DNA from: an uncultured Pelagibacteraceae bacterium
GTDB lineage: Bacteria; Pseudomonadota; Alphaproteobacteria; Pelagibacterales; Pelagibacteraceae
DNA: 64,000 nt
Reading direction: 5' to 3'
Assembly (NCBI GenBank): GCA_902539235.1
Contig: CACBIC010000001.1
Location: 1-64,000 of the forward strand
The notes under the pieces are model-generated. The model had not been told where the DNA came from and ran no database searches. It worked only from the letters and a program-made list of their open reading frames with translations. Every line of letters starts with the position of its first letter. Position 1 is the first letter of the stretch. Both the position numbers and the translations under genes were made by a program. Shown here piece after piece: positions 37,196-47,306 of this stretch.

Positions 37196-38373
37196 TTTTT
37201 TTTCAGTTTAATTTTATTCACAGTAATATTTCGAGCCCAAGAGTCTATTAGTTTGATTTGATAAATTTTATCAGGCTTTTTTACAGCATATTTCTTGTAA
37301 TTTCTATCGTTCATAATGGTCTTAATAGTTTTAAATATACTTAAAAAGGGTATCTTTTTTCTTAAAAAATTATCAACTAATACCTCATTTGCAGCGTTAA
37401 TTATAATCGGAGATGATGGAAATTGATTTATTTTTGATTTAAGTGAAATACTAGGAAATATTTTTTTATCTACTTTCTTAAAAACTAAATTTTCAGTTTT
37501 ATTTTTTTTAAAAGAAATTTTATTGTTTTTAATATATTCAGTTATATTTAAATTTCCATCGTATATAGCGTTTGCAATTGGTATAATCATAGAGGTTTCA
37601 TGATAAAGAAATTGCGTTAAACCATTTTTAAATTCTACGATTGCATGTACTAAAGAATTAGGGTGTATTAAAATATCAATTTTGTTATTTGGTAAATTAA
37701 ATAATTTTTGAGCTTCAACTAATTCAAACATTTTATTCATAAGAGTAGAAGAGTCGACTGAAATTTTTTTTCCCATTTTCCACTTAGGATGTCTAAGAGC
37801 ATCTTCAGGCCTAATATTTTTAAATTTATTAGACTTTAAGTTTAAAAAAGGTCCACCTGAGGCAGTTATAAATATCTTTTTTATACTACTTAATTTATGA
37901 TTTTGTATTAATTTAAATATAGAATAGTGTTCAGAATCTACTGGAACAATTTTTGTTTTATTTTTTTTAGCAATTCCTCTAATTACGCTCCATCCACAAA
38001 TTATAGCTTCCTTATTTGCAATAAGAATATTTTTACATAATCTTATCATGAATAGAGTTGGATAGAGTCCTGCAATACCAGGTATAGCAGAAATTACAAA
38101 ATCTATTTTTTTTCTTTTTAACTTAAAATTAAAATTATTCAATATTTCTATTTTCTTATTTTTAAATTTTTTTTTAACTTTTTTAAAAACAAAGTAATTA
38201 TTAATTATATAATATTTTGGTTTATACTTTTTAATTTGCTTACAAATAAGTTTATAATTTTCATTTGCTGATAGTAAAATTATTCTGAAGTGTTTTTTTT
38301 TCGTATCTATAATTTTTAAAGTATTCAATCCTACAGATCCTGTGGAGCCAAGTATTGAGATATTTTTAATCAT
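37192..38373 (-). CDS. dxr: 1-deoxy-D-xylulose-5-phosphate reductoisomerase
   Basis: ILGSTGSVGLNTLKII, NKEAIICGW, PVDSEHYSIFKLI, ITASGGPFL, HPKWKMGKKISVDSSTLMNK. Confidence 0.96.
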   Translation of the reverse strand: MIKNISILGSTGSVGLNTLKIIDTKKKHFRIILLSANENYKLICKQIKKYKPKYYIINNYFVFKKVKKKFKNKKIEILNNFNFKLKRKKIDFVISAIPGIAGLYPTLFMIRLCKNILIANKEAIICGWSVIRGIAKKNKTKIVPVDSEHYSIFKLIQNHKLSSIKKIFITASGGPFLNLKSNKFKNIRPEDALRHPKWKMGKKISVDSSTLMNKMFELVEAQKLFNLPNNKIDILIHPNSLVHAIVEFKNGLTQFLYHETSMIIPIANAIYDGNLNITEYIKNNKISFKKNKTENLVFKKVDKKIFPSISLKSKINQFPSSPIIINAANEVLVDNFLRKKIPFLSIFKTIKTIMNDRNYKKYAVKKPDKIYQIKLIDSWARNITVNKIKLKKK

Positions 38374-38374
38374 T

Positions 38375-39025
38375 TTAATTAAGTGTAGCTAAGGCTATTA
38401 AACCAAATGGAACCCCAAGAAAAATTCCATCTAATCTGTCCAGCACCCCTCCATGTCCTGGTAAATATTTTCCAAAGTCTTTAAATTTAGCTTTTCTTTT
38501 TAAATAAGAAAAAAACAAATCTCCCATTTGACATGCTATGGATGTTACCAGACCTACGAATAAAATATTGAAGCTATATACTCCAAAAAAAATAAAAGTT
38601 AAAACAAAGATTATTAAAATTGATGTAAAAAGTGATCCAATTGATCCTATAACAGTTTTGTTGGGACTTATTTTTGTTAATTTAGGGCCTCCAAAAGTTT
38701 TACCAAATATATAACCCCCAATGTCAGAAAATACACAACCTAAAAGAATTATAAATAATATTAGTTTTAATTGTTCGTTATAAGAAAAGAACAAAAATAA
38801 GTAGCAAAATACAGTTACATAAATACTAAAAATAAAATTTATTGATATTATAAAAAATTTAGATTTTATTATTTTATTTATTACATTATAAAACTCAATT
38901 AATGAAAGAACTCCTAAAACTATTAAACTATATATAAGAAGAAAATTAAAATTAAAAATTAAAAAGAAAAGAAAAAACAATAATAAAGAGGTAAGTAATC
39001 TTTTTCTTAAATTAGTAGAGATCAT
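38375..39025 (-). CDS. cdsA: Phosphatidate cytidylyltransferase
   Basis: DIGGYIFGKTFGGPKLTKISPNKTVIGSIGS, C-terminal GKYLPGHGGVLDRLDG. Confidence 0.95.
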   Translation of the reverse strand: MISTNLRKRLLTSLLLFFLFFLIFNFNFLLIYSLIVLGVLSLIEFYNVINKIIKSKFFIISINFIFSIYVTVFCYLFLFFSYNEQLKLILFIILLGCVFSDIGGYIFGKTFGGPKLTKISPNKTVIGSIGSLFTSILIIFVLTFIFFGVYSFNILFVGLVTSIACQMGDLFFSYLKRKAKFKDFGKYLPGHGGVLDRLDGIFLGVPFGLIALATLN

Positions 39026-39690
39026 AATGAACCAAAATTTCTCTTTATATTTTTGTATTTTAAAATTATCTTTTTTAAATCTAAAGAATTGAAGTCAGGC
39101 CACAATTTTTTGAGAAAAAATAGTTCAGTATAAGCAAGCTGCCAAAGCATAAAATTACTGAGTCTAAATTTTCCTCCAGTTCTAATCAAGATATCCGGGT
39201 TTGGCATACTTTTTGTATAAAGATTTTTTGTGAAATTCCTCAAATTCACTCTTTTTTTTATCTTTTTCAATGCATAAAAAATTTCTTGTCTCGATCCATA
39301 ATTAATAGCTAGATTAACTGTAATTTTTTTGTTTTTTTTTGTTAATTTTTCTGTTTTTCTGAGGATGTTTCTAAGCTCCTTTGATAACTTGTTTAAATCA
39401 CCTAAAATATTAATTTTAATACCTTGAGATATAACGCTATGAATTTCCTTAGTGAAGTAGCTTTTTATCAATTTAAATAAGAAAGAAATTTCTGTTTTCG
39501 GTCGTTTCCAATTTTCTGAGGAAAAAACATAAAATGTCACAATTGGAACGTTAAAACTTATGCAGGATTTCACAATTTTTTTTACTGTATCGACTCCTTT
39601 TAAATGCCCGTAATTTCTTTTTTTTCTTTTTTTTTTACCCCACCTACCATTGCCATCCATTATAAAGGCAATATGGTTGAGCTTGTTCAT
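39022..39690 (-). CDS. uppS: Isoprenyl transferase (undecaprenyl diphosphate synthase family)
   Basis: HIAFIMDGNGRWGKKKRKKRNYGHLKG, FSSENWKRP, NPDILIRTGGKFRLSNFMLWQLAYTELFF. Confidence 0.96.
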   Translation of the reverse strand: MNKLNHIAFIMDGNGRWGKKKRKKRNYGHLKGVDTVKKIVKSCISFNVPIVTFYVFSSENWKRPKTEISFLFKLIKSYFTKEIHSVISQGIKINILGDLNKLSKELRNILRKTEKLTKKNKKITVNLAINYGSRQEIFYALKKIKKRVNLRNFTKNLYTKSMPNPDILIRTGGKFRLSNFMLWQLAYTELFFLKKLWPDFNSLDLKKIILKYKNIKRNFGSL

Positions 39691-40244
39691 ATCTGAATTA
39701 TCTCTTTTTCTTTTTCGACCAGGATTTTTTCAATATTTTCTATATTTGTATCTGTTAATTTTTGAATATTCTTTTCAAAATTGTTGCTTAAATCTTCAGA
39801 AATTATTTTTTCTTTTAATTTTTTTTTTAATTCTTCATTAGCCTCTCGTCTAATGTTTCTAATTGCAATTTTTCCTTTCTCTCCCATGTTTTTTAATATT
39901 TTAATTAAGTCTTTTCTTCTTTCTTCGGTTAGATCAGGAATTCTCAGTCTTATAATCTGACCATCTATTTGAGGGTTTATTCCAAGTTCAGATTTTTGAA
40001 TAGCTGACTCAATTAATGTCACATTTGACTTGTCCCATACCTGAACTGATATCAATCTAGCTTCTGGAACATTGATTGTTGCAAGTTGTTCTATGGGCAT
40101 TAGCTGCCCATAAACGTCTACTTTAATTGTATCAAGCATGCTTGTATTAGCTCTTCCAGTTCTTAGTGTAGAAATATCTTTTTTAAAAGATTGAATGCTT
40201 TTATCCATTTTTAAGGAATAATTTTTTTCATTGAATTCGCTCAC
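39687..40244 (-). CDS. frr: Ribosome recycling factor
   Basis: LRTGRANTSMLDTIKVDVYG, LATINVPEARLISVQVWD, IRLRIPDLTEERRKDLIK. Confidence 0.97.
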   Translation of the reverse strand: MSEFNEKNYSLKMDKSIQSFKKDISTLRTGRANTSMLDTIKVDVYGQLMPIEQLATINVPEARLISVQVWDKSNVTLIESAIQKSELGINPQIDGQIIRLRIPDLTEERRKDLIKILKNMGEKGKIAIRNIRREANEELKKKLKEKIISEDLSNNFEKNIQKLTDTNIENIEKILVEKEKEIIQI

Positions 40245-40247
40245 TTA

Positions 40248-41114
40248 TTATACTCCTTCTCCAACTTTATATCTTATAAAGTCTAACACTTTAACTTCTT
40301 TTTCAAAACTATTCTCTTTAAGTATGTCTGAGACTTTTTTCTTTGGATCCATAATCCAAATCTGATTTAATAGTGAATTATCATTTAAAAATTTTGAAAT
40401 CTTACCTTTTGAAATTTTTTCAATCATTTCTGTTGGTTTACCGGAATTAGAAATTTCAGCTTTTATAATTTCTAATTCTTTATCAATAATATTTTTATCA
40501 ATGCCCTTAGGTTCGATAGCTAAAGGGTTCGATGCAGCAATATGCATAGCAATTTTAGAACCTATTTGATCATTTTTTCCTTTAACTATATTTTCTAATT
40601 TTACAATAGAAACTATTTTACCAATATTTTTTTCTAAGGCAGAATGTACATAAAAAAAATTAACACCCATATTGTTATCAAAAAAGAATGATCTTCTTAT
40701 TGTAATTTTTTCTCCAATTTTTGCGATAAGATTTACCAAATTATCTTTTACCAAAATATTATTTTTCATCTTAGAATTATTTAATTTTTCCAAATTTCCT
40801 TTAAGAATAAAATTTAATTCAGATAGTTCTTTGCAAAAACTTATAAAATTTTCATTTTTAGCTACAAAATCCGTCTCACTATTAATTTCAATTATAGAAA
40901 TTTTTCCCTGATTTTCTTTAACAAGCGCTAATCCCTCAGAGGCTGTTCTGCTCATTTTTTTTGAGGCCTTGGCAATTCCCTTTTTTCTTAAATATTCTAC
41001 TGATTTATTAATATCACCTTTAGATTCATCTAAAGCTAACTTGCAATCCTTAAAGCCGACACCGGTCATTTCTCTAAGTTTTTTTATATTTTCTAGTAAA
41101 TTTTTATCTGACAT
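40248..41114 (-). CDS. tsf: Elongation factor Ts
   Basis: LREMTGVGFKDCKLAL, AVEYLRKKGIAKASKK equivalent, EINSETDFVAKNENF. Confidence 0.96.
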   Translation of the reverse strand: MSDKNLLENIKKLREMTGVGFKDCKLALDESKGDINKSVEYLRKKGIAKASKKMSRTASEGLALVKENQGKISIIEINSETDFVAKNENFISFCKELSELNFILKGNLEKLNNSKMKNNILVKDNLVNLIAKIGEKITIRRSFFFDNNMGVNFFYVHSALEKNIGKIVSIVKLENIVKGKNDQIGSKIAMHIAASNPLAIEPKGIDKNIIDKELEIIKAEISNSGKPTEMIEKISKGKISKFLNDNSLLNQIWIMDPKKKVSDILKENSFEKEVKVLDFIRYKVGEGV

Positions 41115-41130
41115 TGAAAATTATAAAAAA

Positions 41131-41871
41131 TTATTTTTTTTTATTAGAAAGTTTTTTAGTTGATTGTTCTTTTTCTTGTCCTTTAATATTTTTTTCAGCA
41201 TCTTTGATCGTACTTTTTAAAAGCTCACAATACAAATTTATTGATCTTCGAGCATCGTCATTACCTGGTATTGGAAAATTTATTCCTGTCGGATCTGAAT
41301 TTGTATCCAATACTGCTATGATCGGTATACCAAGTTTTTTTGCTTCTGCTACTGCTAAAGACTCTATATTTGTGTCAATAATAAATATTATATCTGGAGT
41401 TTTTTTCATTTCTGAAATACCTCCAAGTGATCTTTTTAACTTTTCTTTTTCTTTGCTAAACTTTATGATTTCTTTTTTTGTAAAACCTAAGTTCTCTTTT
41501 GAAAGTTGATCCTCTAATTTTTTTAGTCTTTTAATAGAATTTTGAATAGTGTTCCAGTTAGTGAGCATGCCTCCCAGCCAACGATAATTTACGAAATATT
41601 GGCCAGTCTCTTTTGCTAACTCACTTACTTGTTCTGATGCTTGTTTCTTAGTTGAAACAACAAGTAGTTTTCCTCCACTTGATATTACTTTGTGAACTTG
41701 GACAAGTGCATTTTTTATAAATTCTACTGTTTGGGTTAGATCTATTATGTGTATTGAATTTTTTTCACCAAAAATGTATTTCCTCATTTTTGGATTCCAT
41801 CTGAGCGTTTTGTGCCCAAGATGTACCCCAGCTTCTAAAAGTTGTTTAATATCTACTTTTGGTACGTTCAT
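41131..41871 (-). CDS. rpsB: 30S ribosomal protein S2
   Basis: LLEAGVHLGHKTLRWNPKMRKYIFGEKN, HIIDLTQT, WLGGMLTNW, DTNSDPTGINFPIPGNDDARRSI. Confidence 0.97.
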   Translation of the reverse strand: MNVPKVDIKQLLEAGVHLGHKTLRWNPKMRKYIFGEKNSIHIIDLTQTVEFIKNALVQVHKVISSGGKLLVVSTKKQASEQVSELAKETGQYFVNYRWLGGMLTNWNTIQNSIKRLKKLEDQLSKENLGFTKKEIIKFSKEKEKLKRSLGGISEMKKTPDIIFIIDTNIESLAVAEAKKLGIPIIAVLDTNSDPTGINFPIPGNDDARRSINLYCELLKSTIKDAEKNIKGQEKEQSTKKLSNKKK

Positions 41872-41960
41872 TTTTTTTTCCGGTTAATCCACCACAGTAA
41901 TTCCAATTATTGGACCGGTAGGGATTTACCCTTATAACTGTGTGCGAAATTAATATCTGA
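41872..41960 (-). ncRNA. Candidate ribosomal protein S2 (rpsB) leader RNA
   Basis: 119-bp gap upstream of rpsB, unusually long for this window; nested inverted repeats TCCAATAATTGGA within CCGG...ACCGG plus GGTA..TACC; a Pelagibacter rpsB leader has been described. Confidence 0.6.
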
Positions 41961-41990
41961 TATATACAAACAGATTAAAAAATCAATACT

Positions 41991-44900
41991 CTAAACAGTT
42001 ATTTTTGTTACGTATTCCTTAGCTTTTAAGACTTTTAAATGATTTAAATCAAATTTTCGATTTTTTTGAAAAGAATAATGGGCTTTTTTATTATTCATTT
42101 TAACTATTAAACTTATCTTTGTTTCACCATGTTTAGATAAAATTTCTTTTAATTCATTTATTTTATAATTTTCAGTTAATTCAATCGTAACATTAGAGTA
42201 AGGCTTATTAAGCACTTCATCTAAGCTTAATATTTTTTTAACATTTATTCTTTTAGGAGAATTATCAGCAACTTTGTCTTTTTGCACAGTTAAAACAAAG
42301 GACTCAGACTCTTTTAATTTATCTCTATTATTAATTAGTATTTCTGCGAATAAAAATAGCTCAAATTCACCTTTTTTATCACTGAATTTTACTATTGCGT
42401 ATGGGGTGCCTTTAGCGCTTTTTTTTTCCTGGATTGACATAATTGTTCCAGCTACTAAACCCTCACTAGTTTCATCTTTATTAAACTGATGAAACGAAAT
42501 AATTTTCAATTGATTAAATATTTTCTCATATTCATTCAATGGATGATTTGAAACATAAAACCCAAGGGATTTAAATTCCTCAGATAAAAGCTCTTTTTCT
42601 TTCCAGGGTTTTGAAGGTAAAAATTCAAATTGATTATCCTCGCTCTCACTATTCCCAAACAGGCTTGATTGATTATTTTCTTTATCTTGATTTAAATTTT
42701 TATTTTGTTGAATAATTTTCGGTATTGAGACGAAAATTTTATTTCTATCCTTGTCAAAGCTATCGAAAACCCCTGCTTTTGTTAAACCTTCAAGTTGTAA
42801 TTTGTTAATATCTTTAGAGTCAACTCTTGATATAAAATTTCCTAATGATTTAAACTTCCCGTTAAGTTCTCTTTCTTTAATAATATTAGAAATTGCCTCG
42901 TAACCAACATTTTTAATTGCACCTAAACCATAAAAAATTTTTCCATCTAATGCTTTAAATTCTGCAAAACATTTATTTATATCTGGCCTTATAATTTCAA
43001 TTTTTAATCTTCTTAATTCTTCTACAAACTCTCTCAATTTTGAGGTATTGGTTAATTCCGTTGACATGGTTGCAGCAATAAAATCCTCTTTATAGTAAGT
43101 TTTTAAATAAGCTGTTTGATAAGCAATCATTGCGTATGCAGCTGCATGACTTTTGTTAAAACCATATTGCGCAAATGGTTCAATTTTTGTAAAAACAAAA
43201 TTAGCAACATCTTTAGTAATACCATTTTTAATTGCACCGTTAATAAATCTTTCTTTTTGCTTGTCAAGTTCAGCTTTTTTCTTTTTTCCCATTGCTCTTC
43301 TTAAAATATCGGCCTCACCAGCGGTAAACCCTGCTAAAGTTTGAGCAATTTGCATTACTTGTTCTTGGTAAATAATAATTCCATATGTTGATTTTAAAAT
43401 TTTTTTTAATATAGGGTGTATATAGTCTGGCTCCTTGAGACCATTCTTGCAGTCATTGTAGATAGGAATATTACTCATTGGACCTGGTCGATACAAAGCA
43501 ACGAGTGCAATTATGTCATCAAATTTATTTGGTTTCATTTGTTTTATAGCCTCTCGCATTCCAGCACTTTCTAATTGAAATAGCCCTGTTGTTTCTCCAG
43601 TTGAAAGAAGTGAGAAAACTTTTTCATCGTTTTTATTTATTTTTGATATATCTAAGTCTTTTTTTTTTGCTTTTAATCTTTTTAACGTTTTATCAATAAC
43701 TGTAAGGGTTTTTAGGCCCAGTAAATCGAATTTTACTAAACCTGCATTTTCTGATGAATACATATCGTATTGAGTTGAGGGCAATATAAGATTAGAACCA
43801 TGGTCAACATAAAGTGGAAATTGCTCTGCAAGTTTATTTCCTGCGATTACTACCCCTGCTGCATGAGTTGCCATATTTCTATTTAAACCCTCAAGTTTTA
43901 AAGATAATTCTAATAATTTTTTTACCTTTGAATTATTTTTTACCTCTTCTTTAAATCTTGGCTCTCTGTCAATTGACTCTTGAAGGGTTAATGGCCGAGA
44001 TGGATCGAAAGGTACCATTTTACAAATTCGATCAACATGTCCGTAAGATAGGCCAAGAACTCTACCTACATCTCTCAATACCATTCTTGCTTTAAGTTTG
44101 CCAAAAGTAATTATATGAGCGACACCGTCTTTATACCTTCTCTTTAAATATTCAAATACTTGATCTCTTTTTTCCTCACAAAAATCTATATCAAAGTCTG
44201 GCATCGAAACTCTATCCGGATTTAAAAATCTTTCAAAAATTAAGTCATATTCTATTGGATCAAGATCGGTAATATCTAAACAATATGCTACTAAGGATCC
44301 TGCTCCAGAGCCTCTTCCAGGTCCAACAGGTATTGAATTTTTTTTAGCCCATTTGATGTAATCTGAAACAATCAAAAAATAACTGGAATAATCCATGGAA
44401 TTTATAATACCTATCTCATGATTTAATCGGTCTTTATAAATTTCAACTATCTCTTTTGTTGCTTTAGAAGTATTTTTTTTTAAAATAAAATTTTGCATTC
44501 TTTTTTCTAACCCTTCTACAGCTTGTTTATTTAATTCTTCCTCCGGTGAATTTTGATTGTCATTAATTATTGAAGGTAAAATCGGCTTCGATTTTTTTGG
44601 CTTAAAATTAAACCGTAAGTGAAAATTATAATTATTTTCTAAGGCCTCTGGTATATCAGAGTATAATTTTTCTAACTCTATGTGATTTTTTAAAAAGTGT
44701 TGATTGCTAAATCTAAATCTGTTTTCATCATCTACAAAATTTTTTTGTCCAATACAAGTCAATGCATCGTGTGCTTCGTACATTTCTTGATCCAGATAGA
44801 ATACCTCTTGAGTAGCAATCAAAGGAATTTGGGTAGATTTTGAAACATTTAAAAGATGATTTTCAAAGTTTTTTTCGTTATTTTCATTGTGTCTTTGAAT

Positions 44901-45401
44901 TTCGATATAAATTCTATTAGGAAAATGTTTTTTTAGTAAGGTAATTGTTTCAATTAAATTCTTAATCTTATTAGAATGTAATAATTTCCCAAAAAAATCT
45001 CTATAACTACCGGTTAATAAAATTAAATCTTTACTATTTTTTATTAAATCTGCTAAGCTACAAGCAGGTTCTTCTGTTTCATTACTTTTTAGATAGCTTA
45101 ATGATGAAAGCTTCGTTAAATTTTTATAACCATCTTCTGTTTTTGCATATAAAGTTATTTTACCTATAATATTATGTTCTTTTAAATTAATTTGTGTACC
45201 AATAATTGGTTGTGTACCAACTTTTGATAATTTTTCAGAAAATTCAAGTGCTCCACAAAGATTATAATTGTCAGCAAGACCAAGACATCTAATCTTTTTG
45301 GCTTTACAATACTCTGCTAGTTCATCAATTTTAATAGCTCCCTCACATATTGAATATTGAGTGTGGATTTTGATATTGTTAAATATATTATTAACGAGCA
45401 T
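41991..45401 (-). CDS. dnaE: DNA polymerase III subunit alpha
   Basis: GPGRGSGAGSLVAYCLDITDLDPI, RVSMPDFDIDFCEEKRDQV, YGFNKSHAAAYAMIAYQTAYLK. Confidence 0.97.
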   Translation of the reverse strand: MLVNNIFNNIKIHTQYSICEGAIKIDELAEYCKAKKIRCLGLADNYNLCGALEFSEKLSKVGTQPIIGTQINLKEHNIIGKITLYAKTEDGYKNLTKLSSLSYLKSNETEEPACSLADLIKNSKDLILLTGSYRDFFGKLLHSNKIKNLIETITLLKKHFPNRIYIEIQRHNENNEKNFENHLLNVSKSTQIPLIATQEVFYLDQEMYEAHDALTCIGQKNFVDDENRFRFSNQHFLKNHIELEKLYSDIPEALENNYNFHLRFNFKPKKSKPILPSIINDNQNSPEEELNKQAVEGLEKRMQNFILKKNTSKATKEIVEIYKDRLNHEIGIINSMDYSSYFLIVSDYIKWAKKNSIPVGPGRGSGAGSLVAYCLDITDLDPIEYDLIFERFLNPDRVSMPDFDIDFCEEKRDQVFEYLKRRYKDGVAHIITFGKLKARMVLRDVGRVLGLSYGHVDRICKMVPFDPSRPLTLQESIDREPRFKEEVKNNSKVKKLLELSLKLEGLNRNMATHAAGVVIAGNKLAEQFPLYVDHGSNLILPSTQYDMYSSENAGLVKFDLLGLKTLTVIDKTLKRLKAKKKDLDISKINKNDEKVFSLLSTGETTGLFQLESAGMREAIKQMKPNKFDDIIALVALYRPGPMSNIPIYNDCKNGLKEPDYIHPILKKILKSTYGIIIYQEQVMQIAQTLAGFTAGEADILRRAMGKKKKAELDKQKERFINGAIKNGITKDVANFVFTKIEPFAQYGFNKSHAAAYAMIAYQTAYLKTYYKEDFIAATMSTELTNTSKLREFVEELRRLKIEIIRPDINKCFAEFKALDGKIFYGLGAIKNVGYEAISNIIKERELNGKFKSLGNFISRVDSKDINKLQLEGLTKAGVFDSFDKDRNKIFVSIPKIIQQNKNLNQDKENNQSSLFGNSESEDNQFEFLPSKPWKEKELLSEEFKSLGFYVSNHPLNEYEKIFNQLKIISFHQFNKDETSEGLVAGTIMSIQEKKSAKGTPYAIVKFSDKKGEFELFLFAEILINNRDKLKESESFVLTVQKDKVADNSPKRINVKKILSLDEVLNKPYSNVTIELTENYKINELKEILSKHGETKISLIVKMNNKKAHYSFQKNRKFDLNHLKVLKAKEYVTKITV

Positions 45402-46077
45402 TAACTCGTTTTATAGTACCTTGAGAAATATACAACTTGTAATCAGCCCTGTTAGCAAGTTCTCTATTATGAGTTGCAAAAATTATTGTTTTTTTTAATT
45501 TTTTTAATTTTAAAAAAAGTGAAAAAATTTCTTTAGAAGTTTTAAAATCTAAATTACCCGTGGGTTCATCTGCTAAAATTATTTTTGTTTCTGCTATTAA
45601 AGCTCTTGCTATTGCTATTCTTTGCTGTTCACCTCCAGAAAGTTGATTAGGAAAATGCTGCGATCTATTAAAAATTTTTACATTTTTTAAAATTTGTTCA
45701 GCCTTTTTAAAAATTACTTTGGTGTTTTCTCCTCTAATTATTAAAGGCATCATCACATTTTCAATTGCTGTGAAATCGGTAAGTAAATTATTATCTTGAA
45801 ATATAATTGAAACACTGCTTCTTCTTAACTCATCTTTCTGATAATTTGATAAATGTTGTGTCTCTTGCTTATTTAAAATAATCTCACCTTTTGTAGGTTC
45901 ATCAAGTAGTGCTAATAAGTGAAGAAGAGACGATTTACCTGAACCCGAAGGTCCTACTAAAGCCACCAGCTCTCCTTCTTTGATCTTAATATTAAAATTT
46001 TCAAATAGTGTAATTTTACCATTTACATGATTAAAGCTTTTTTTTAAATTATTTGTTTCTAAAATAATTTTATTCAT
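45391..46077 (-). CDS. lolD: Lipoprotein-releasing ABC transporter ATP-binding protein
   Basis: GPSGSGKSSLLHLLALLDEPTKGEI, LSGGEQQRIAIARALI, LADEPTGNLD. Confidence 0.94.
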   Translation of the reverse strand: MNKIILETNNLKKSFNHVNGKITLFENFNIKIKEGELVALVGPSGSGKSSLLHLLALLDEPTKGEIILNKQETQHLSNYQKDELRRSSVSIIFQDNNLLTDFTAIENVMMPLIIRGENTKVIFKKAEQILKNVKIFNRSQHFPNQLSGGEQQRIAIARALIAETKIILADEPTGNLDFKTSKEIFSLFLKLKKLKKTIIFATHNRELANRADYKLYISQGTIKRVNAR

Positions 46078-47302
46078 ATCTTAAAGCTCTAAATGTACTC
46101 ATCTTAGAAATTTTCATTGCTGGCAAGTATGAGGCAATAGCTGAAATTATTATTGATATTGAAAATATAATAAAAATGGAATTTAAATTAATTTCGCTTG
46201 GTAGTTTATCTAAAAAATAAATATCAGAGGGGAAGATTTCTAAATTAAAAAATGAGGAAAGAAAAATTCTAAATTTTTCAATGTTAATTGAAAATAGAAT
46301 ACCTAAAATTACTCCACTAATTGTCGCAAAAAAACCTATTGTCAAACCGGTAAGAAAAAAAGTTTTTTTAATAGATTTATTACTTAAACCTAATGTTTTT
46401 AAAATTGCTATTTCTTTGGTTTTGTTTTTAATAAGTATCGTTAAACCGGAGATTATATTAAAAGCAGCTACGACTACTATAAGAGTGAGGATGATAAACA
46501 TTACGTTTCTCTCTACTTTAAGAGCGCTGAAAAGAGACTTATTTAAATCTGACCAAGTGTAAATGAAAAAATTTGGGTTTATTTTTTCAAACTTTTTTTT
46601 ATAATAATTTGCTTTTAAAGGATCTTCTAAGTATATCTCAATATTTTGGTCTCTGTCAGTCTTATCAAATATTGACAGAGCATCTTGTATATTTAAAAAA
46701 ACTATATTTTTATCAAACTCTAAAAAACCAGTGTTAAATATTCCAGCAACTTTGAAGTTTTCTTGCTTTGGTAAACTTCCTAAAGGAGTAGACACAAAAG
46801 CTGATGACATTAAACTTAGCGTATCTCCATTCTGAAGATTTAAATCAAAAGCAAGTTCTGATCCAATAAATACATCGTTTAACTTAAGATTTTCAAGCTT
46901 TCCCTTAGAAGTATACTCTTTAAAAAATCTTATTATATTTTTTTCATTTTTATCAATACCTTTTAATATAACGCCTTTAGCATTATTATTGCTAATTGTT
47001 ATGCCTTCACCTGTATAAGATTTACTCAAGCTTATTTCTTTAAAATTCTTTTTTATATTTTGAATAAACTCTTCATCTATTTCAAAACTATTTGGTTGAA
47101 TAACAACATGAGGGTTAAGTCCTAAGATTTTATTAGTAAGATCTGTTTTGAAACCATTCATCACTGACATCACAATAATTAAAATTGCTACGCCAAGCAT
47201 TATCCCTAAAAAGGAGAATATTGAAATGATTTTTAAAAAACCCTCCTTTTTTTTAGGTCTTAAATTTCTTAATGAAATAAGTCTCTCTGCTTTTGTAAAC
47301 AA
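46070..47302 (-). CDS. Lipoprotein-releasing ABC transporter permease (LolC/E family)
   Basis: FLGIMLGVAILIIVMSVMNGF, IISGLTILIKNKTKEIAILKTLGLSN, LPAMKISKMSTFRALRYE; next to lolD. Confidence 0.92.
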   Translation of the reverse strand: MFTKAERLISLRNLRPKKKEGFLKIISIFSFLGIMLGVAILIIVMSVMNGFKTDLTNKILGLNPHVVIQPNSFEIDEEFIQNIKKNFKEISLSKSYTGEGITISNNNAKGVILKGIDKNEKNIIRFFKEYTSKGKLENLKLNDVFIGSELAFDLNLQNGDTLSLMSSAFVSTPLGSLPKQENFKVAGIFNTGFLEFDKNIVFLNIQDALSIFDKTDRDQNIEIYLEDPLKANYYKKKFEKINPNFFIYTWSDLNKSLFSALKVERNVMFIILTLIVVVAAFNIISGLTILIKNKTKEIAILKTLGLSNKSIKKTFFLTGLTIGFFATISGVILGILFSINIEKFRIFLSSFFNLEIFPSDIYFLDKLPSEINLNSIFIIFSISIIISAIASYLPAMKISKMSTFRALRYE

Positions 47303-47306
47303 TGTA

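Noticed and set aside
41114-41509. 131-aa + strand ORF opposite rpsB
   Set aside because: Antisense shadow of a ribosomal protein gene; no recognisable domain.
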